A stretch of DNA of 64,000 nt from a virus. Numbering within the stretch: the stretch's first letter is position 1; each line of letters begins with the position of its first letter. Positions 25,056 to 33,029 of this stretch are shown piece after piece. The position numbers and the translations under genes are program-made. The notes below the pieces were generated by a model. That model was not told the origin of the DNA. It worked only from the letters and a program-made list of their open reading frames with translations, and did not search any database. The stretch covers positions 1-64,000 of IMG/VR virus record IMGVR_UViG_3300036860_000542; one strand, given 5' to 3'.

Positions 25056-25756
25056 GCTGGCACCTTCTCCCAGGCACCGCCCCACCTCTGCTGGAAGAGG
25101 TAGGAGTCGGTCTGCCCGTCGTTGTTCTTGATGCGGAGGCTGTCTTGCGCGTTGAGGTCGTGGACCTGCAGGTTGAAGGCTGGGAAGACCTCCCACTTCA
25201 GAACATGCAGCCAGCATCCGAACTCGGTGTCGCCGCCGTAGGTCCTGTAGATCGGGTTCCAGAACTTGCAGCCGGTAGGATCACCCTGGCGCTTCGCCAC
25301 CTGCATGCCGGCCTCCGTTCTGATCATCCCGAAGTTGGCATAGATTCGACCGTTCCATCGGTCGAAGTCGTAGCCGCCGCGGAGGTCGAACGCGAAGGCC
25401 ACCTCACCGATCTTCGGGTCGCTGTCGATGAGCGCACGCGCTCTCTCGAGCATGTCCGGCGTGACGAGCTCAGCGTCGTCGTTCAGATGCACCACGTACT
25501 GGTAGCCGTTCTTGACGGCGTACTCGAAGCCAAGGTTGAAGGCGTTGACGGCACCCTGCAGGCCCGGGTTCTCCCAGATGTAGTCGCAGTCTCCCTGCTC
25601 GTCGAGCCACTCCATGGTGCCGTCGGTCGAACCGCCGTCCACCGCGATGATGTCGTAGAAGCTGGTGCCGGCGTTCTTGCGGATCGACGCCACGCACTGC
25701 TTCAAGTAGGAGAGCCGGTTGTAGGTTCCGAACACGATCGCGATGCGGGGAATCAT
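25052..25756 (-). CDS. Family 2 glycosyltransferase
   Basis: This 234-residue GT-A protein has IAIVFGTYNRLSYLKQCVASI at the N-terminus, IIAVDGGSTDGTMEWL (nucleotide-binding D and the SxDGT loop) and VVHLNDDAELV (DD metal site). These are textbook GT2 elements. It probably elongates or decorates a surface glycan with the other transferases of this cluster. The length matches a bare catalytic domain. Confidence 0.85.
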   Translation of the reverse strand: MIPRIAIVFGTYNRLSYLKQCVASIRKNAGTSFYDIIAVDGGSTDGTMEWLDEQGDCDYIWENPGLQGAVNAFNLGFEYAVKNGYQYVVHLNDDAELVTPDMLERARALIDSDPKIGEVAFAFDLRGGYDFDRWNGRIYANFGMIRTEAGMQVAKRQGDPTGCKFWNPIYRTYGGDTEFGCWLHVLKWEVFPAFNLQVHDLNAQDSLRIKNNDGQTDSYLFQQRWGGAWEKVPA

Positions 25757-25977
25757 GCTTGCCCCTTTGCAGGTTGGCCTTGATGGAGAAGCTGGTCGAT
25801 CTGCCTCAGATCCGCCGCCGTGAGTTGTTGGAACTCACGGGCGGTGGCTACCAACTTCTCCACGATGAGGATGTCGGCGTCGATTCGCTTCTGAAGCTTC
25901 TTCTGCAGGTGGATCTCGTAGGCCCACAAGCCCACGAGCGCGATGTTGGTGGCGAGAAGGACCCACAGGAGCGTCAT
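25753..25977 (-). CDS. Small membrane protein with coiled coil, 74 aa
   Basis: An N-terminal helix TLLWVLLATNIALVGLWAYEI spans the membrane. The rest is a charged coiled coil ending in a Gln-rich tail. The layout resembles Rz- or spanin-like inner membrane proteins, and a small lipoprotein gene overlaps it immediately upstream (25974-26153), so the pair could be a two-component spanin. This is inference from topology only. Confidence 0.5.
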   Translation of the reverse strand: MTLLWVLLATNIALVGLWAYEIHLQKKLQKRIDADILIVEKLVATAREFQQLTAADLRQIDQLLHQGQPAKGQA

Positions 25978-26153
25978 GGCAGCGGCCTCTCTGCGCAGTC
26001 CACGGTGTATATCTCGTCCGGGCTGCCTGCACCTGCGCATCCCGGCGGGTGTCGGACCACGAGACAACGATCGCCTTGGCGGAGGATCTCGACTTTCGCT
26101 TCTGTGCAGCTCAACGCGAAGAGGAGTCCGACCAACCACTGCCACCGTTTCAT
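25974..26153 (-). CDS. Small predicted lipoprotein, 59 aa
   Basis: The product starts MKRWQWLVGLLFALSC, a signal peptide with a lipobox-like FALSC, so the mature protein would be lipid-anchored at Cys16. The rest is short and contains two further cysteine regions. The start is fixed by the ATGA overlap. It may be an outer-membrane spanin partner of 25753-25977, or an exclusion lipoprotein. Confidence 0.55.
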   Translation of the reverse strand: MKRWQWLVGLLFALSCTEAKVEILRQGDRCLVVRHPPGCAGAGSPDEIYTVDCAERPLP

Positions 26154-26569
26154 GACGGCGTCTCGTAGTCGGGGAAGCCGAAGAAGCTGCACGTGGCGAT
26201 GTACGCCTTCTTCTGGTTCTGATGCTTCTGCAGCTCCTCGAAGTAGTGCTCGATGAAGCCGGGAACGAGCGGTGTCTCGCCGTCGTCCGTCCTTCCGAAG
26301 TAGGAATGCCCCGGTGGTAGCGGGAACTCCTCCGGGGTGAGATCGAAACCAGCCGCCAGCTTGGCTCGTGCCTCCTCGACCTCGTCCTTGATCGGGTCTT
26401 CAGAGATGAAGACACTTGGCTCCTGGATCAGCACCGTCGTCGTGTGGTGCTCGAGCTCGTGCAGGCCGATGGCGTCCTTGACGATCTCGTGCAGGGTTCT
26501 GAATTGGGCCTCGGTGAACGCCCGCTTGCCACCCTTTCGCTTCGTCTTCGCTGGATTGCGCTTCTTCAT
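26150..26569 (-). CDS. Hypothetical protein, 139 aa
   Basis: The start MKKRNPAKTKRKGGKRAF is basic and carries an NP motif like the structural NP-rich proteins further right. A helical region follows with HELEHHTTTVLI and FFGFPDY near the end. No family is recognised. ATGA overlaps occur on both sides. Confidence 0.5.
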   Translation of the reverse strand: MKKRNPAKTKRKGGKRAFTEAQFRTLHEIVKDAIGLHELEHHTTTVLIQEPSVFISEDPIKDEVEEARAKLAAGFDLTPEEFPLPPGHSYFGRTDDGETPLVPGFIEHYFEELQKHQNQKKAYIATCSFFGFPDYETPS

Positions 26570-26763
26570 GCGAGTCCTTCCTTCTCGGCGAACCACTCGT
26601 GTACAACGAGCTTGCCTTCGTGGCCGACGGCGTAGACCTCGGAGTCGTCATCCACCACCGACTTGGGAACCCAGAACTCGTTTCCGTCGATGATGCAGAG
26701 GAGAGCGCGCTCGGTCTCCTTCACGCACTCGACGTCCTCGAGCGTGATCGTGGAACGCGGCAT
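26566..26763 (-). CDS. Hypothetical protein, 65 aa
   Basis: A small acidic beta-rich protein with two short strand-turn-strand units (ERALLCIIDGNEFWVPKS and KLVVHEWFAEKE). It would suit a KOW/SH3-like mini-domain but no known family is clear. Confidence 0.5.
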   Translation of the reverse strand: MPRSTITLEDVECVKETERALLCIIDGNEFWVPKSVVDDDSEVYAVGHEGKLVVHEWFAEKEGLA

Positions 26764-27231
26764 CTACCACCTCACCTTCAGACCGTGCTTCTCTTCCAGG
26801 TGCATGCGGACGTAACTGGGCGGGCCGGTCGTGTTGTTGTGGAGGACGTCACCGCAGTCCTCGCAGAGAACATGGTAGCGGCGGCGGCCCGTGTGGAAGC
26901 CTTCACCCTTGGCTGGCGAGATGGAGAATAGGACGCCGGACACGACGACGTCGCAAGTCACGCCGGCTTTGGGGCCGTTGTGGCCGTAGATGTCGTCCGG
27001 TCGCGGCCAGGGGAAGGGCCAGTCGATGCGTTTCGTGTCGGGCGGATCGACGTATCCAGACACGGTCGTCTCCTTCTGCATGAGACAGGTGCAGCCCATC
27101 GGCACGAAGGAGTGACCCTCGTCGAGTGGACTCCCGTGCCTCTTGCGACTTCCACCGCACCCGCAGGTGTCGGGGTCGATCACCTGCAGGCAGCCACGAC
27201 AGAGGATCTCGGTGTGACGTTCCTGGTCCAT
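26764..27231 (-). CDS. Zinc-finger-like hypothetical protein, 155 aa
   Basis: The N-terminal part has CRGCLQVIDPDTCGCGG, and the C-terminal part has CEDCGDVL...MHLEEKHG, a C2H2-like finger. ATG 27231 shares a base with the preceding short gene's stop and follows GAGGAAG. The function is unknown; DNA or RNA binding is plausible. Confidence 0.55.
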   Translation of the reverse strand: MDQERHTEILCRGCLQVIDPDTCGCGGSRKRHGSPLDEGHSFVPMGCTCLMQKETTVSGYVDPPDTKRIDWPFPWPRPDDIYGHNGPKAGVTCDVVVSGVLFSISPAKGEGFHTGRRRYHVLCEDCGDVLHNNTTGPPSYVRMHLEEKHGLKVRW

Positions 27232-27344
27232 CACTTCCTCTTCAGGAGCCGCTGTATCGCGGTCCAGCAGAAGTCGCAGAGGTCTCCGAAGGCTCCGTGG
27301 TCGGTAGGAGGTGCGTGCGCGGCGCCTGCGTGACATTTCAGCAT
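27231..27344 (-). CDS. 37-residue Cys-containing micro-protein
   Basis: A short frame overlapping the gene upstream by 7 bases and ending exactly at the next start (TGATG). The product has two cysteines as DLCDFCW plus an early KCHAG, and a basic end. Perfect junctions on both sides are the only support. Confidence 0.4.
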   Translation of the reverse strand: MLKCHAGAAHAPPTDHGAFGDLCDFCWTAIQRLLKRK

Positions 27345-27598
27345 TCCTTCATCTCCTTCAGCCAACGAGCGACGTCATCCTTCGTCACCTCGAACAGATC
27401 GGTGCTCCACTCGCCCGTCCAGGCGACGAGGAAGACGGCGCCAGAGTCCATGTCCTGTGCGGCACGACGCAGGACTTCGAGTTTGTCACCCTTGTTCTTG
27501 ACGAAGTGGAGGAGACCGTCCTTCACACGTCCGAGGGTCACCCTTCTATCCCAGAACGGGCTGTTGTTGGCATCCGTTCGTGCGTGTCTCCACCCCAT
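27338..27598 (-). CDS. Hypothetical protein, 86 aa
   Basis: The product starts MGWRHARTDANNSPFWDRR and contains KLEVLRRAAQDMDSGAVFLVAWTGEW. ATG 27598 is chosen because a GGAAGGGG ribosome site sits just before. A promoter-like module with ATGTACAT lies upstream (27615-27643). No family is recognised. Confidence 0.5.
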   Translation of the reverse strand: MGWRHARTDANNSPFWDRRVTLGRVKDGLLHFVKNKGDKLEVLRRAAQDMDSGAVFLVAWTGEWSTDLFEVTKDDVARWLKEMKEC

Positions 27599-27614
27599 GT
27601 ACACCCCTTCCTTA

Positions 27615-27643
27615 TATGTACATCACTTCTTCTTGGGGTTCAA
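27615..27643 (-). promoter_or_regulatory. Promoter-like module with ATGTACAT palindrome
   Basis: On the minus strand, TTGAAC (27643-27638), a 17-base spacer, then TACATA (27620-27615). The palindrome ATGTACAT occupies 27616-27623. It overlaps the last codons of the integrase and would drive 27598 and genes to its left. Confidence 0.5.
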
Positions 27644-28507
27644 CAACTCAACGGCCTTCTGCTTGGCCGCCTCCCCCCGCTTGTCGTAGATCCGCGTCGT
27701 TTCGATAGAAGCGTGTCCCATCAGGTCTGCTACCACGTTCAGGTCGGCGCCCTTGTCGAGCAGGTGCGTAGCGAAGCTGCGACGCAGGTCATGGGGTGTG
27801 AATTCGGTCACACCGGATGCACGACGCAGCTCGTAGAGGACGTGGTTGACCCCCACCAGACCGAGTCGGCGGTTCAGTGCCTTGGACTTCGCGTAGCGGA
27901 CGAACAGAGGACCCGCGTCGCGTTGTGCGATCAGCTGTTCGACCTGCTTGCGCCAGCCGCTGGGCACGTAGACGGTTCTGTACTTGCCCCCCTTGCCGCG
28001 GATCTGTAGGCCGCCGGTCTTCTTCTCGTAGTCCTCGACGTCCAAAGCGGGCACTTCCGCCCGACGCAGCCCGGCCGCGTACATTAGGACGATGAGAGCG
28101 GCGTCTCGAACGCCCGCGGGGCCTGTGCAGGCTGCTAGAAGCCGGTCGATCTCGTCTTCAGACAGCGAACGTCCGGCCTCCGGCATGGTGCTGTGCGCCA
28201 TCGACTTGACGTCGATCGCCTGCATGTACGTCTCGGCCTTTAGTTGCCCCATCCGCCAGGCTTCACGGAGAACCCCACGTACCGCGGATAGGCTCCGGTT
28301 GACGGAGCGGGGGCTGTAGCGCTCGATCAGGCGCGCTCGTAGGGCCTGCACGTGTTGTCGGCGAAGCTTCGTCCACGGCAACGTGAACGCATCGGCCTGG
28401 GGCTCGAGGATCCTGGCCACCGCGTGCAGGGCGGAGAGCATGGAGGCGCGTCCAGAGGGGGCCAGGGAAGCTAGGTAGACGGCGACGGGCTGCGCGGTGA
28501 CAGGCAT
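27623..28507 (-). CDS. Tyrosine recombinase/integrase (XerC/D-like)
   Basis: About 294 residues from ATG 28507 (28546 is also possible). An N-terminal SAM-like core-binding domain is followed by a catalytic domain with LMYAAGLRRAE (catalytic Arg I), a GKGGKYRTV Lys turn, HDLRRSFAT (H and Arg II), LMGHASIETT (GH) and the nucleophile in TRIYDKR. All catalytic residues are present. It could integrate the element into a host chromosome, resolve multimers or invert DNA. Its promoter faces left from 28582; the sugar genes on its right diverge. Confidence 0.85.
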   Translation of the reverse strand: MPVTAQPVAVYLASLAPSGRASMLSALHAVARILEPQADAFTLPWTKLRRQHVQALRARLIERYSPRSVNRSLSAVRGVLREAWRMGQLKAETYMQAIDVKSMAHSTMPEAGRSLSEDEIDRLLAACTGPAGVRDAALIVLMYAAGLRRAEVPALDVEDYEKKTGGLQIRGKGGKYRTVYVPSGWRKQVEQLIAQRDAGPLFVRYAKSKALNRRLGLVGVNHVLYELRRASGVTEFTPHDLRRSFATHLLDKGADLNVVADLMGHASIETTRIYDKRGEAAKQKAVELLNPKKK

Positions 28508-28552
28508 AGCCGCTTCTACCCGTACGAGACCCTTCTCACGCCGCATAGAAGG

Positions 28553-28582
28553 AGTATAGCGCGGTATAGAATAGGCATTCAA
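28553..28582 (-). promoter_or_regulatory. Sigma70-like promoter for integrase
   Basis: Minus strand TTGAAT (28582-28577), an 18-base spacer, TATACT (28558-28553). The predicted start of transcription falls near 28546, on an in-frame ATG, so the message may be leaderless, or translation may start at 28507. Confidence 0.5.
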
Positions 28583-28685
28583 GCAAGTGCTAACTAATTG
28601 AAATCATTAAGGATTTCGTCCACTTCGAGATCCCCTCTGGCGATCGCAACTTGACCCTGTACATCGACTCCTGCAACATCGTTGC

Positions 28686-29654
28686 ATGAACGATCTGCAG
28701 GGGCGGATCCTGATCACCGGGGCCAAAGGTTTCTTGGGCTCCCATCTAGTACGAGCCTTCCTGGACACCCCGATCTACCGCGCAGCGGCCAACGAAGGGG
28801 TGATCGAAGGCCTTCTCACCCCCCACCATGAGGATCTGGATCTTCTAACCCAAGCGGACGTGTACGACTACTTCTCAGAGCACAGACCCGACGTCGTATT
28901 TCACCTTGCCGCGAACGTCGGCGGCATCGGGGCGAACCGGAGACGCCCTGGTGCCTTCTTCTACGACAACATGATGATGGGCTTGAACGTGATCGACGCC
29001 TGCAGGGCCTTCAGGGCACGCAAGGTGATCGTCGTGGGCACCGTGTGCAGCTACCCGAAGATTCCGCCGCGCATCCCGTTCCTGGAGGAAGACTTCTGGG
29101 AGGGCTATCCCGAGCCCACCAACGCGCCCTACGGCATCGCGAAGAAAGCTCTCCTGGTGATGGGACAGGCGTACCGTGAGGAATACGACCTTAATGTCAT
29201 CCACGTGGTGCCCACCAACCTGTACGGCTCAGGCGACGACTTCGACGATGACACCTCCCACGTCATCCCGGCGCTGATCAAGAAGATCCTCGCGGCGCAG
29301 AAGGCAGGAGAGGACCATATCGTCGTCTGGGGCGATGGGTCGCCGACTCGAGAGTTCTTGTACGTCGAGGACTGCGTGCGCGGTCTTCTCACCGCCGCGG
29401 AGTTCTACAGCGACTACATGCCTCTGAACCTCGGCAGCGGCCAGGAGATATCCATTCTCAACCTCGTAACGCTGATCGCCAACACGGTGGGTTGGCAGGG
29501 CAATGTCTGGTGGAACAAGGAGATGCCGAACGGGCAGCCACGGCGGGCCGTGGACAGCAGCGTCGCCTACTCGATGGGATGGAAGCCGCGCATGCACCTT
29601 CACGAAGGCATTCGTCTCACGATCGATTGGTACCAGAACGGGGGTGAGCTGTGA
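28686..29654 (+). CDS. fcl: GDP-L-fucose synthase-like epimerase/reductase
   Basis: This 322-residue short-chain dehydrogenase has ILITGAKGFLGSHLV (NAD(P) site), FHLAANVGGIGANRRRPGAF, VGTVCSYPK and NAPYGIAKKALLVMGQAY (YxxxK). The NVGGI.AN....F...N phrase and the CSYP segment are hallmarks of GDP-fucose synthase (WcaG/Fcl). With the GDP-mannose dehydratase that overlaps its end, it would convert GDP-mannose to GDP-L-fucose or a related sugar. The TTGACC at about 28650 is a possible -35 for this short operon. Confidence 0.8.
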   Translation: MNDLQGRILITGAKGFLGSHLVRAFLDTPIYRAAANEGVIEGLLTPHHEDLDLLTQADVYDYFSEHRPDVVFHLAANVGGIGANRRRPGAFFYDNMMMGLNVIDACRAFRARKVIVVGTVCSYPKIPPRIPFLEEDFWEGYPEPTNAPYGIAKKALLVMGQAYREEYDLNVIHVVPTNLYGSGDDFDDDTSHVIPALIKKILAAQKAGEDHIVVWGDGSPTREFLYVEDCVRGLLTAAEFYSDYMPLNLGSGQEISILNLVTLIANTVGWQGNVWWNKEMPNGQPRRAVDSSVAYSMGWKPRMHLHEGIRLTIDWYQNGGEL

Positions 29655-30622
29655 AGCGTGCGCTGATTACCGGAGCCGCGGGCCAAGACGGCTACTGGCT
29701 CGCCAAGTTGCTCCTCGAGAAGGAGTACGATGTCCACGGCATCGTGCGGCGGTCCAGCAACCCAGTGGTCGCTCGCGTCGCCACCATGCCCATCACCCTG
29801 CACGTTGCCGACATGACCGATCAGCACTCGCTCGACATGGTGATCTCGCAGGTCGATCCGCAGGAGGTCTACAATCTGGCAGCACAGTCGCACGTGGGTC
29901 TGTCGTTCGAGATCCCCGAGTACACAGCCGACGTCACTGGCCTGGGAGCGTTGCGCTTGCTCATGGCCTGCAGGAAGCACGCGCCGCAGGCCCGCTTCTA
30001 CCAGGCCAGCACGTCCGAGCTCTTCGGATCGGCCCCCGGACCGCAGAACGAGGCCACGCCCTTCCACCCTCGCAGCCCCTATGGCGTTGCCAAAGCGTTC
30101 GCCTACTACTCCGTGCAGAACTACCGTGAGGCATACGGGATGTTCGCCGTGAACGGCATCCTCTTCAACCACGAGAGCGAGCACCGCGGGACGGAATTTG
30201 TGAGTCGCAAGATCACCATGGCCGCCGCTCGTATCAAGGCTGGGTCCCACACCAAACTGCGTCTCGGCAACCTGGACGCGATGCGCGACTGGGGACACGC
30301 CGAGGACTACGTCCGCGCCATGTGGATGATGCTGCAGCAGGACAAGCCTCAGGACTACGTGATCGGCACGGGTGTATCCCATACGGTGCGCGACTTCCTC
30401 GATGCCGCCTTCGGGGAGCTCAGGTTGCCGTGGGAGGGCTACGTGGAGATCGTGCCTGAGCTCTACCGACCGGCGGAGGTCAACATGCTCTGCGCCGACT
30501 GGAGCAGGGCCCGCCTCGAGCTAGGCTGGGAACCGCAGATCAGCTTCAGGGAGCTCGTCAAGCGGATGATCAGCCACGACGTGCGATTGGTACTGGACTC
30601 TCGCCGCGCCGTGAGGCCCTGA
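29651..30622 (+). CDS. gmd: GDP-mannose 4,6-dehydratase
   Basis: This 323-residue protein has ALITGAAGQDGYWLAKLLL, NLAAQSHVGLSFE, STSELFG, RSPYGVAKAFAYY (catalytic YxxxK) and LFNHESEHRGTEFVSRKIT, the near-invariant GMD sequence. It also has LDAMRDWGHAEDYVRAMW. It dehydrates GDP-mannose to the 4-keto-6-deoxy intermediate used by the upstream Fcl-like enzyme. GTG start overlaps the fcl stop (GTGA). Identification is strong. Confidence 0.9.
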   Translation: MKRALITGAAGQDGYWLAKLLLEKEYDVHGIVRRSSNPVVARVATMPITLHVADMTDQHSLDMVISQVDPQEVYNLAAQSHVGLSFEIPEYTADVTGLGALRLLMACRKHAPQARFYQASTSELFGSAPGPQNEATPFHPRSPYGVAKAFAYYSVQNYREAYGMFAVNGILFNHESEHRGTEFVSRKITMAAARIKAGSHTKLRLGNLDAMRDWGHAEDYVRAMWMMLQQDKPQDYVIGTGVSHTVRDFLDAAFGELRLPWEGYVEIVPELYRPAEVNMLCADWSRARLELGWEPQISFRELVKRMISHDVRLVLDSRRAVRP

Positions 30623-30797
30623 TCTGCGCGAACCACCGCTGCAAGGCGGGGTGCGGCAGGCGGCAGCAGAACGCGCAGAGGTGCAGGTCTCCGTCCACGC
30701 TGATCCATCTGTCGGGGAGCGGCTCGGTGCCGTACTTCTTCACCGGTTTGGGCGGCGTCTCGATGCTGCACTTGTCGCAGGTGAAGTAGTAGGTCAC
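30570..30797 (-). CDS. Small double-CxxC protein, 75 aa
   Basis: GTG 30797 overlaps the previous stop (GTGA). The product has FTCDKCS and LCAFCC knuckles, a likely zinc ribbon. Its 3' end overlaps the convergent gmd gene by 53 bases. The function is unknown. Confidence 0.5.
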   Translation of the reverse strand: MTYYFTCDKCSIETPPKPVKKYGTEPLPDRWISVDGDLHLCAFCCRLPHPALQRWFAQIRASRRGESPVPIARRG

Positions 30798-31213
30798 TTG
30801 ATAGAACAACCGAGCCGTTCAGCCATCTTGATGGCGTCCTCGGTAGTGGCGAAGGAGCCGTACGACTTGTCGGTGTCCCAGCTCACGTAGCCGTGCAACG
30901 CAACACGGCCGTCGGCGTGGTCCACGTAGCAGTGCTCGACACGACCGGTGGCCATGGACGCCTTGTAGATCGCGTAGCCTCCATAGAACGTGAGTCCGCC
31001 AACGAGGACGACGATCACGAGTCCAAAGAAGGACGTGAGAGTGTCCTCGCTCCACAGCGACTTCCACGCCCGTGCGAATCTCTCCGGCCAGGTGACCACC
31101 GATTCGAGGAGCTTGGCGTTCTTCTGTCTGAGGACGGCGTTCTCCACTTCGAGCTCATCGGCGTACTGTCGCCAGAGATCTGCGTTGTCGCTATCACGAT
31201 AGGGCTTGCTCAT
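30794..31213 (-). CDS. Membrane protein with coiled-coil N-terminus, 139 aa
   Basis: The N-terminal about 45 residues form a charged coiled coil (LEVENAVLRQKNAKLLES). A membrane helix follows (TSFFGLVIVVLVGGLTFYGGYAIY), then a short soluble domain with two cysteines. ATG 31213 follows GAAGGGGAAACC. The function is unknown; the order suggests an inner-membrane protein. Confidence 0.5.
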   Translation of the reverse strand: MSKPYRDSDNADLWRQYADELEVENAVLRQKNAKLLESVVTWPERFARAWKSLWSEDTLTSFFGLVIVVLVGGLTFYGGYAIYKASMATGRVEHCYVDHADGRVALHGYVSWDTDKSYGSFATTEDAIKMAERLGCSIK

Positions 31214-31419
31214 GGTTTCCCCTTCTGAGCCACCGCAGGTGGCGGCTCTGTACATTGTCCTCGCGGAGTCGGCTTGCACTCGCACTCCGCGCCACCAAGA
31301 CCTCCGTGACACTTGCAGACGAACCCGTTCTCCCAACGGTGCTTCACCTGGATGGTGCAACCCGGACCGGCGTAGACGGCAGCCAAGATGAACACGATGT
31401 CCCAGAACCGACGACTCAT
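31210..31419 (-). CDS. Small secreted or lipoprotein-like Cys-rich protein
   Basis: 69 residues. Hydrophobic start FWDIVFILAAVYAGPGC could be a signal with a lipobox-like AGPGC, followed by a cysteine-rich domain (CKCHGGLGGAECEC). ATGA overlap. It may be an envelope protein affecting infection by other phages. Confidence 0.45.
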   Translation of the reverse strand: MSRRFWDIVFILAAVYAGPGCTIQVKHRWENGFVCKCHGGLGGAECECKPTPRGQCTEPPPAVAQKGKP

Positions 31420-31553
31420 ATCGGACCTCCTGTGCAGAAGCAGTTACCGCGTAGCTTCCTGCACCGCTTGCAACGGTTCAGGAGGACGAACAAGAGCCCG
31501 CCTAGGTTGACGAGCAGCGTCCCGAAGATCATGGTGGCGAGGAGCGGCAGCAT
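31416..31553 (-). CDS. 45-residue membrane protein with Cys tail
   Basis: ATG at 31553 shares a base with the upstream stop. The product is one hydrophobic helix (LATMIFGTLLVNLGGLLFVLL) followed by RCKRCRKLRGNCFC, a basic cysteine cluster. It is likely membrane-anchored with a cytosolic zinc knuckle. The function is unknown. Confidence 0.5.
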   Translation of the reverse strand: MLPLLATMIFGTLLVNLGGLLFVLLNRCKRCRKLRGNCFCTGGPI

Positions 31554-31864
31554 CACACCCGTGGCGGCCAGGTCCAGTGCTTGTGCTTCGGGTCTGGTGC
31601 GCACGGAACGTCGGGCAGCACACGATCACCGTAGGCGAGAGCACCGTGCACGCCTGGATCGTAGATCGGGCGCAGGTAGACCGCGTAGCAGCGCTCGTCC
31701 AGCTTCGGGTTGTAGCTGTGGTGATGAACGACCCAGTCGGATGTGCGCTGCAACGCGGTTACCTTGTCTTGGTCGAAGACCGATCGGGTGATGATGCAGA
31801 CCATCGGCTCGTCGCAGCGCTCGTGCGGCCAGAAGAAGACGACGCGACCCGGTGTGGGTTTCAT
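31553..31864 (-). CDS. Hypothetical protein, 103 aa
   Basis: The product starts MKPTPGRVVFFWPHER and has a histidine-rich middle (DWVVHHHSYNP). No family is clear. It lies in the MazG operon with shared-base junctions on both sides. Confidence 0.45.
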   Translation of the reverse strand: MKPTPGRVVFFWPHERCDEPMVCIITRSVFDQDKVTALQRTSDWVVHHHSYNPKLDERCYAVYLRPIYDPGVHGALAYGDRVLPDVPCAPDPKHKHWTWPPRV

Positions 31865-32193
31865 CAGCAGGCCTTTCCGCCGTGGCGGTACGGCCGCGTC
31901 ACGTTGAAGAGGTACTTCTCCTCGATCGCGGCGTCGAGGTCGATGCCGAGCGCACCAGCGAGGTCGTAAGCACGGATCACGACGTCGGCGAGCTCGGAGG
32001 GGAATCCCTCCACCTTGCCGTCCTCGCGACGACGCAACTTCATGTCGCCTTCGCGGTAGCACTCCAGCGCCTCGCTGATCTCGGAGTGCATGAGGCACAA
32101 CTTCTCTGGGATCACCTTCTCCGGCTCGGGCTGGTTGTCCCACCAACCCTTCTCCCTCGACAGCGCATGATGCTTGTTCATCGGATGCTTCAT
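31864..32193 (-). CDS. MazG-like nucleoside triphosphate pyrophosphohydrolase
   Basis: 109 residues, all-helical. The metal-binding motif is visible as MHSEISEALECY (E..E) and ELADVVIRAYD (E..D). This EExxE...ExxD style layout matches MazG/phage NTP-PPase proteins. It may remove non-canonical dNTPs or alter ppGpp levels. Start 32193 is fixed by an ATGA overlap with a 32-residue upstream gene. Confidence 0.75.
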   Translation of the reverse strand: MKHPMNKHHALSREKGWWDNQPEPEKVIPEKLCLMHSEISEALECYREGDMKLRRREDGKVEGFPSELADVVIRAYDLAGALGIDLDAAIEEKYLFNVTRPYRHGGKAC

Positions 32194-32288
32194 CGGCACA
32201 CCCCTTTGTTCGGCCATGAGGGGAGCATCGATTTCAGCAGCCAGTAGAGGATCTGGGAATCGGAGATGCGGACTACGGACAACGTCAT
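32190..32288 (-). CDS. 32-residue peptide upstream of MazG
   Basis: An open frame from ATG 32288 to a stop overlapping the MazG start. A promoter-like ATGTACAT module lies just upstream (32300-32329), so this would be the first gene of its operon. It could act as a leader peptide coupling translation of MazG. Confidence 0.4.
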   Translation of the reverse strand: MTLSVVRISDSQILYWLLKSMLPSWPNKGVCR

Positions 32289-32299
32289 CGAAGCCCCCT

Positions 32300-32329
32300 G
32301 ATGTACATAGACTACAAGAGGAGGCTCAA
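32300..32329 (-). promoter_or_regulatory. Promoter-like module with ATGTACAT palindrome
   Basis: Minus strand TTGAGC (32329-32324), an 18-base spacer, TACATC (32305-32300). The palindrome ATGTACAT lies at 32301-32308. It sits between two gene groups on the minus strand and would drive the MazG operon. Confidence 0.5.
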
Positions 32330-32511
32330 CCTGTCCACGCCGAAGGCGCGTCACCCCCCTCGCAAAGCCACTGGTCGAGCTCCTGGAAGCCCTTGGCGAG
32401 CTGCACGCAGGTCTCCGCGTTGATCCGCTGGTCCTTGTCCGCCGCGTCGCTGATCTGCCGCGCCAGGTTGCGGAGGACGTTGAGTACCGCGTTCGGGTTA
32501 GTGATATCCAT
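32326..32511 (-). CDS. Hypothetical protein, 61 aa
   Basis: A helical protein starting MDITNPNAVLNVLRNLA. ATG follows an AGGAGGTAAGTA ribosome site. It is the last gene before the MazG promoter module. The function is unknown. Confidence 0.5.
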   Translation of the reverse strand: MDITNPNAVLNVLRNLARQISDAADKDQRINAETCVQLAKGFQELDQWLCEGGDAPSAWTG

Positions 32512-32522
32512 TACTTACCTCC

Positions 32523-32861
32523 TCACCCGATCCTGGGCACGGTCATCGGTCCGTTGGGGCCGACGATCCGCGGCGCTTCGCCGACCTTGAGCCGCTCCAC
32601 CCGCGCCACCTGGTCGGCTTCGAACATCACCTCGGCCATGACCGGCTCGCGGTTCGGCCCCTCGCCCTTGCTCAGCATGACGAAGATGCCATCGACGGGT
32701 CCCGCCCTGAGCAGGCCGGCCGCCGCCGAGCTCGCCATGGCGCCCTTCAGCGTGGGGATGAGCGACTGGGTCTTGAAGTGGACCTGGCACTCGACTCCGG
32801 GGATGCCGTTCGCCGCCATGCCCTCTTCGATCAGCTTCTCGAGCAATGCCTTCATGTACAT
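32523..32861 (-). CDS. Hypothetical protein, 112 aa
   Basis: ATG 32861 is nine bases after GGAG; an ATG two codons later is also possible. The product has a short helical start (MKALLEKLIEEG) and a beta-rich body with QVHFKTQS and DGIFVMLSKGEG. No family is recognised. Confidence 0.5.
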   Translation of the reverse strand: MYMKALLEKLIEEGMAANGIPGVECQVHFKTQSLIPTLKGAMASSAAAGLLRAGPVDGIFVMLSKGEGPNREPVMAEVMFEADQVARVERLKVGEAPRIVGPNGPMTVPRIG

Positions 32862-32876
32862 GAACCGTTTCTCCTT

Positions 32877-33029
32877 TCACTTCTTGTTGAGGAGCTCCTG
32901 CGCCGCCTTGACGATGAGCTCGGTGACCGAACACTCGTCCTTCTTGGCGCGCTTGCTCAGCTTCTGCCAGAGCTCCTCGGGCAGAAGGAGGTGCGTGTTG
33001 TGGACGGTCGGATCCTTCTTCTTTGCCAT
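32877..33029 (-). CDS. Ribbon-helix-helix-like regulator, 50 aa
   Basis: The product MAKKKDPTVHNTHLLLPEEL continues into two helices (WQKLSKRAKKDE and VTELIVKAAQELL). The short strand (THLLLPEE) followed by helix-turn-helix with S/T before the second helix matches the CopG/Arc ribbon-helix-helix fold. It may bind operators in this virus, possibly the recurrent ATGTACAT palindrome; that link is a guess. The start shares a base with the upstream stop. Confidence 0.6.
   Translation of the reverse strand: MAKKKDPTVHNTHLLLPEELWQKLSKRAKKDECSVTELIVKAAQELLNKK

Noticed and set aside
32850-32861. ATGTACAT at the start of the 112-residue gene as a promoter module
   Set aside because: It forms the start codons Met-Tyr-Met and has no upstream TTGAxx at suitable distance.
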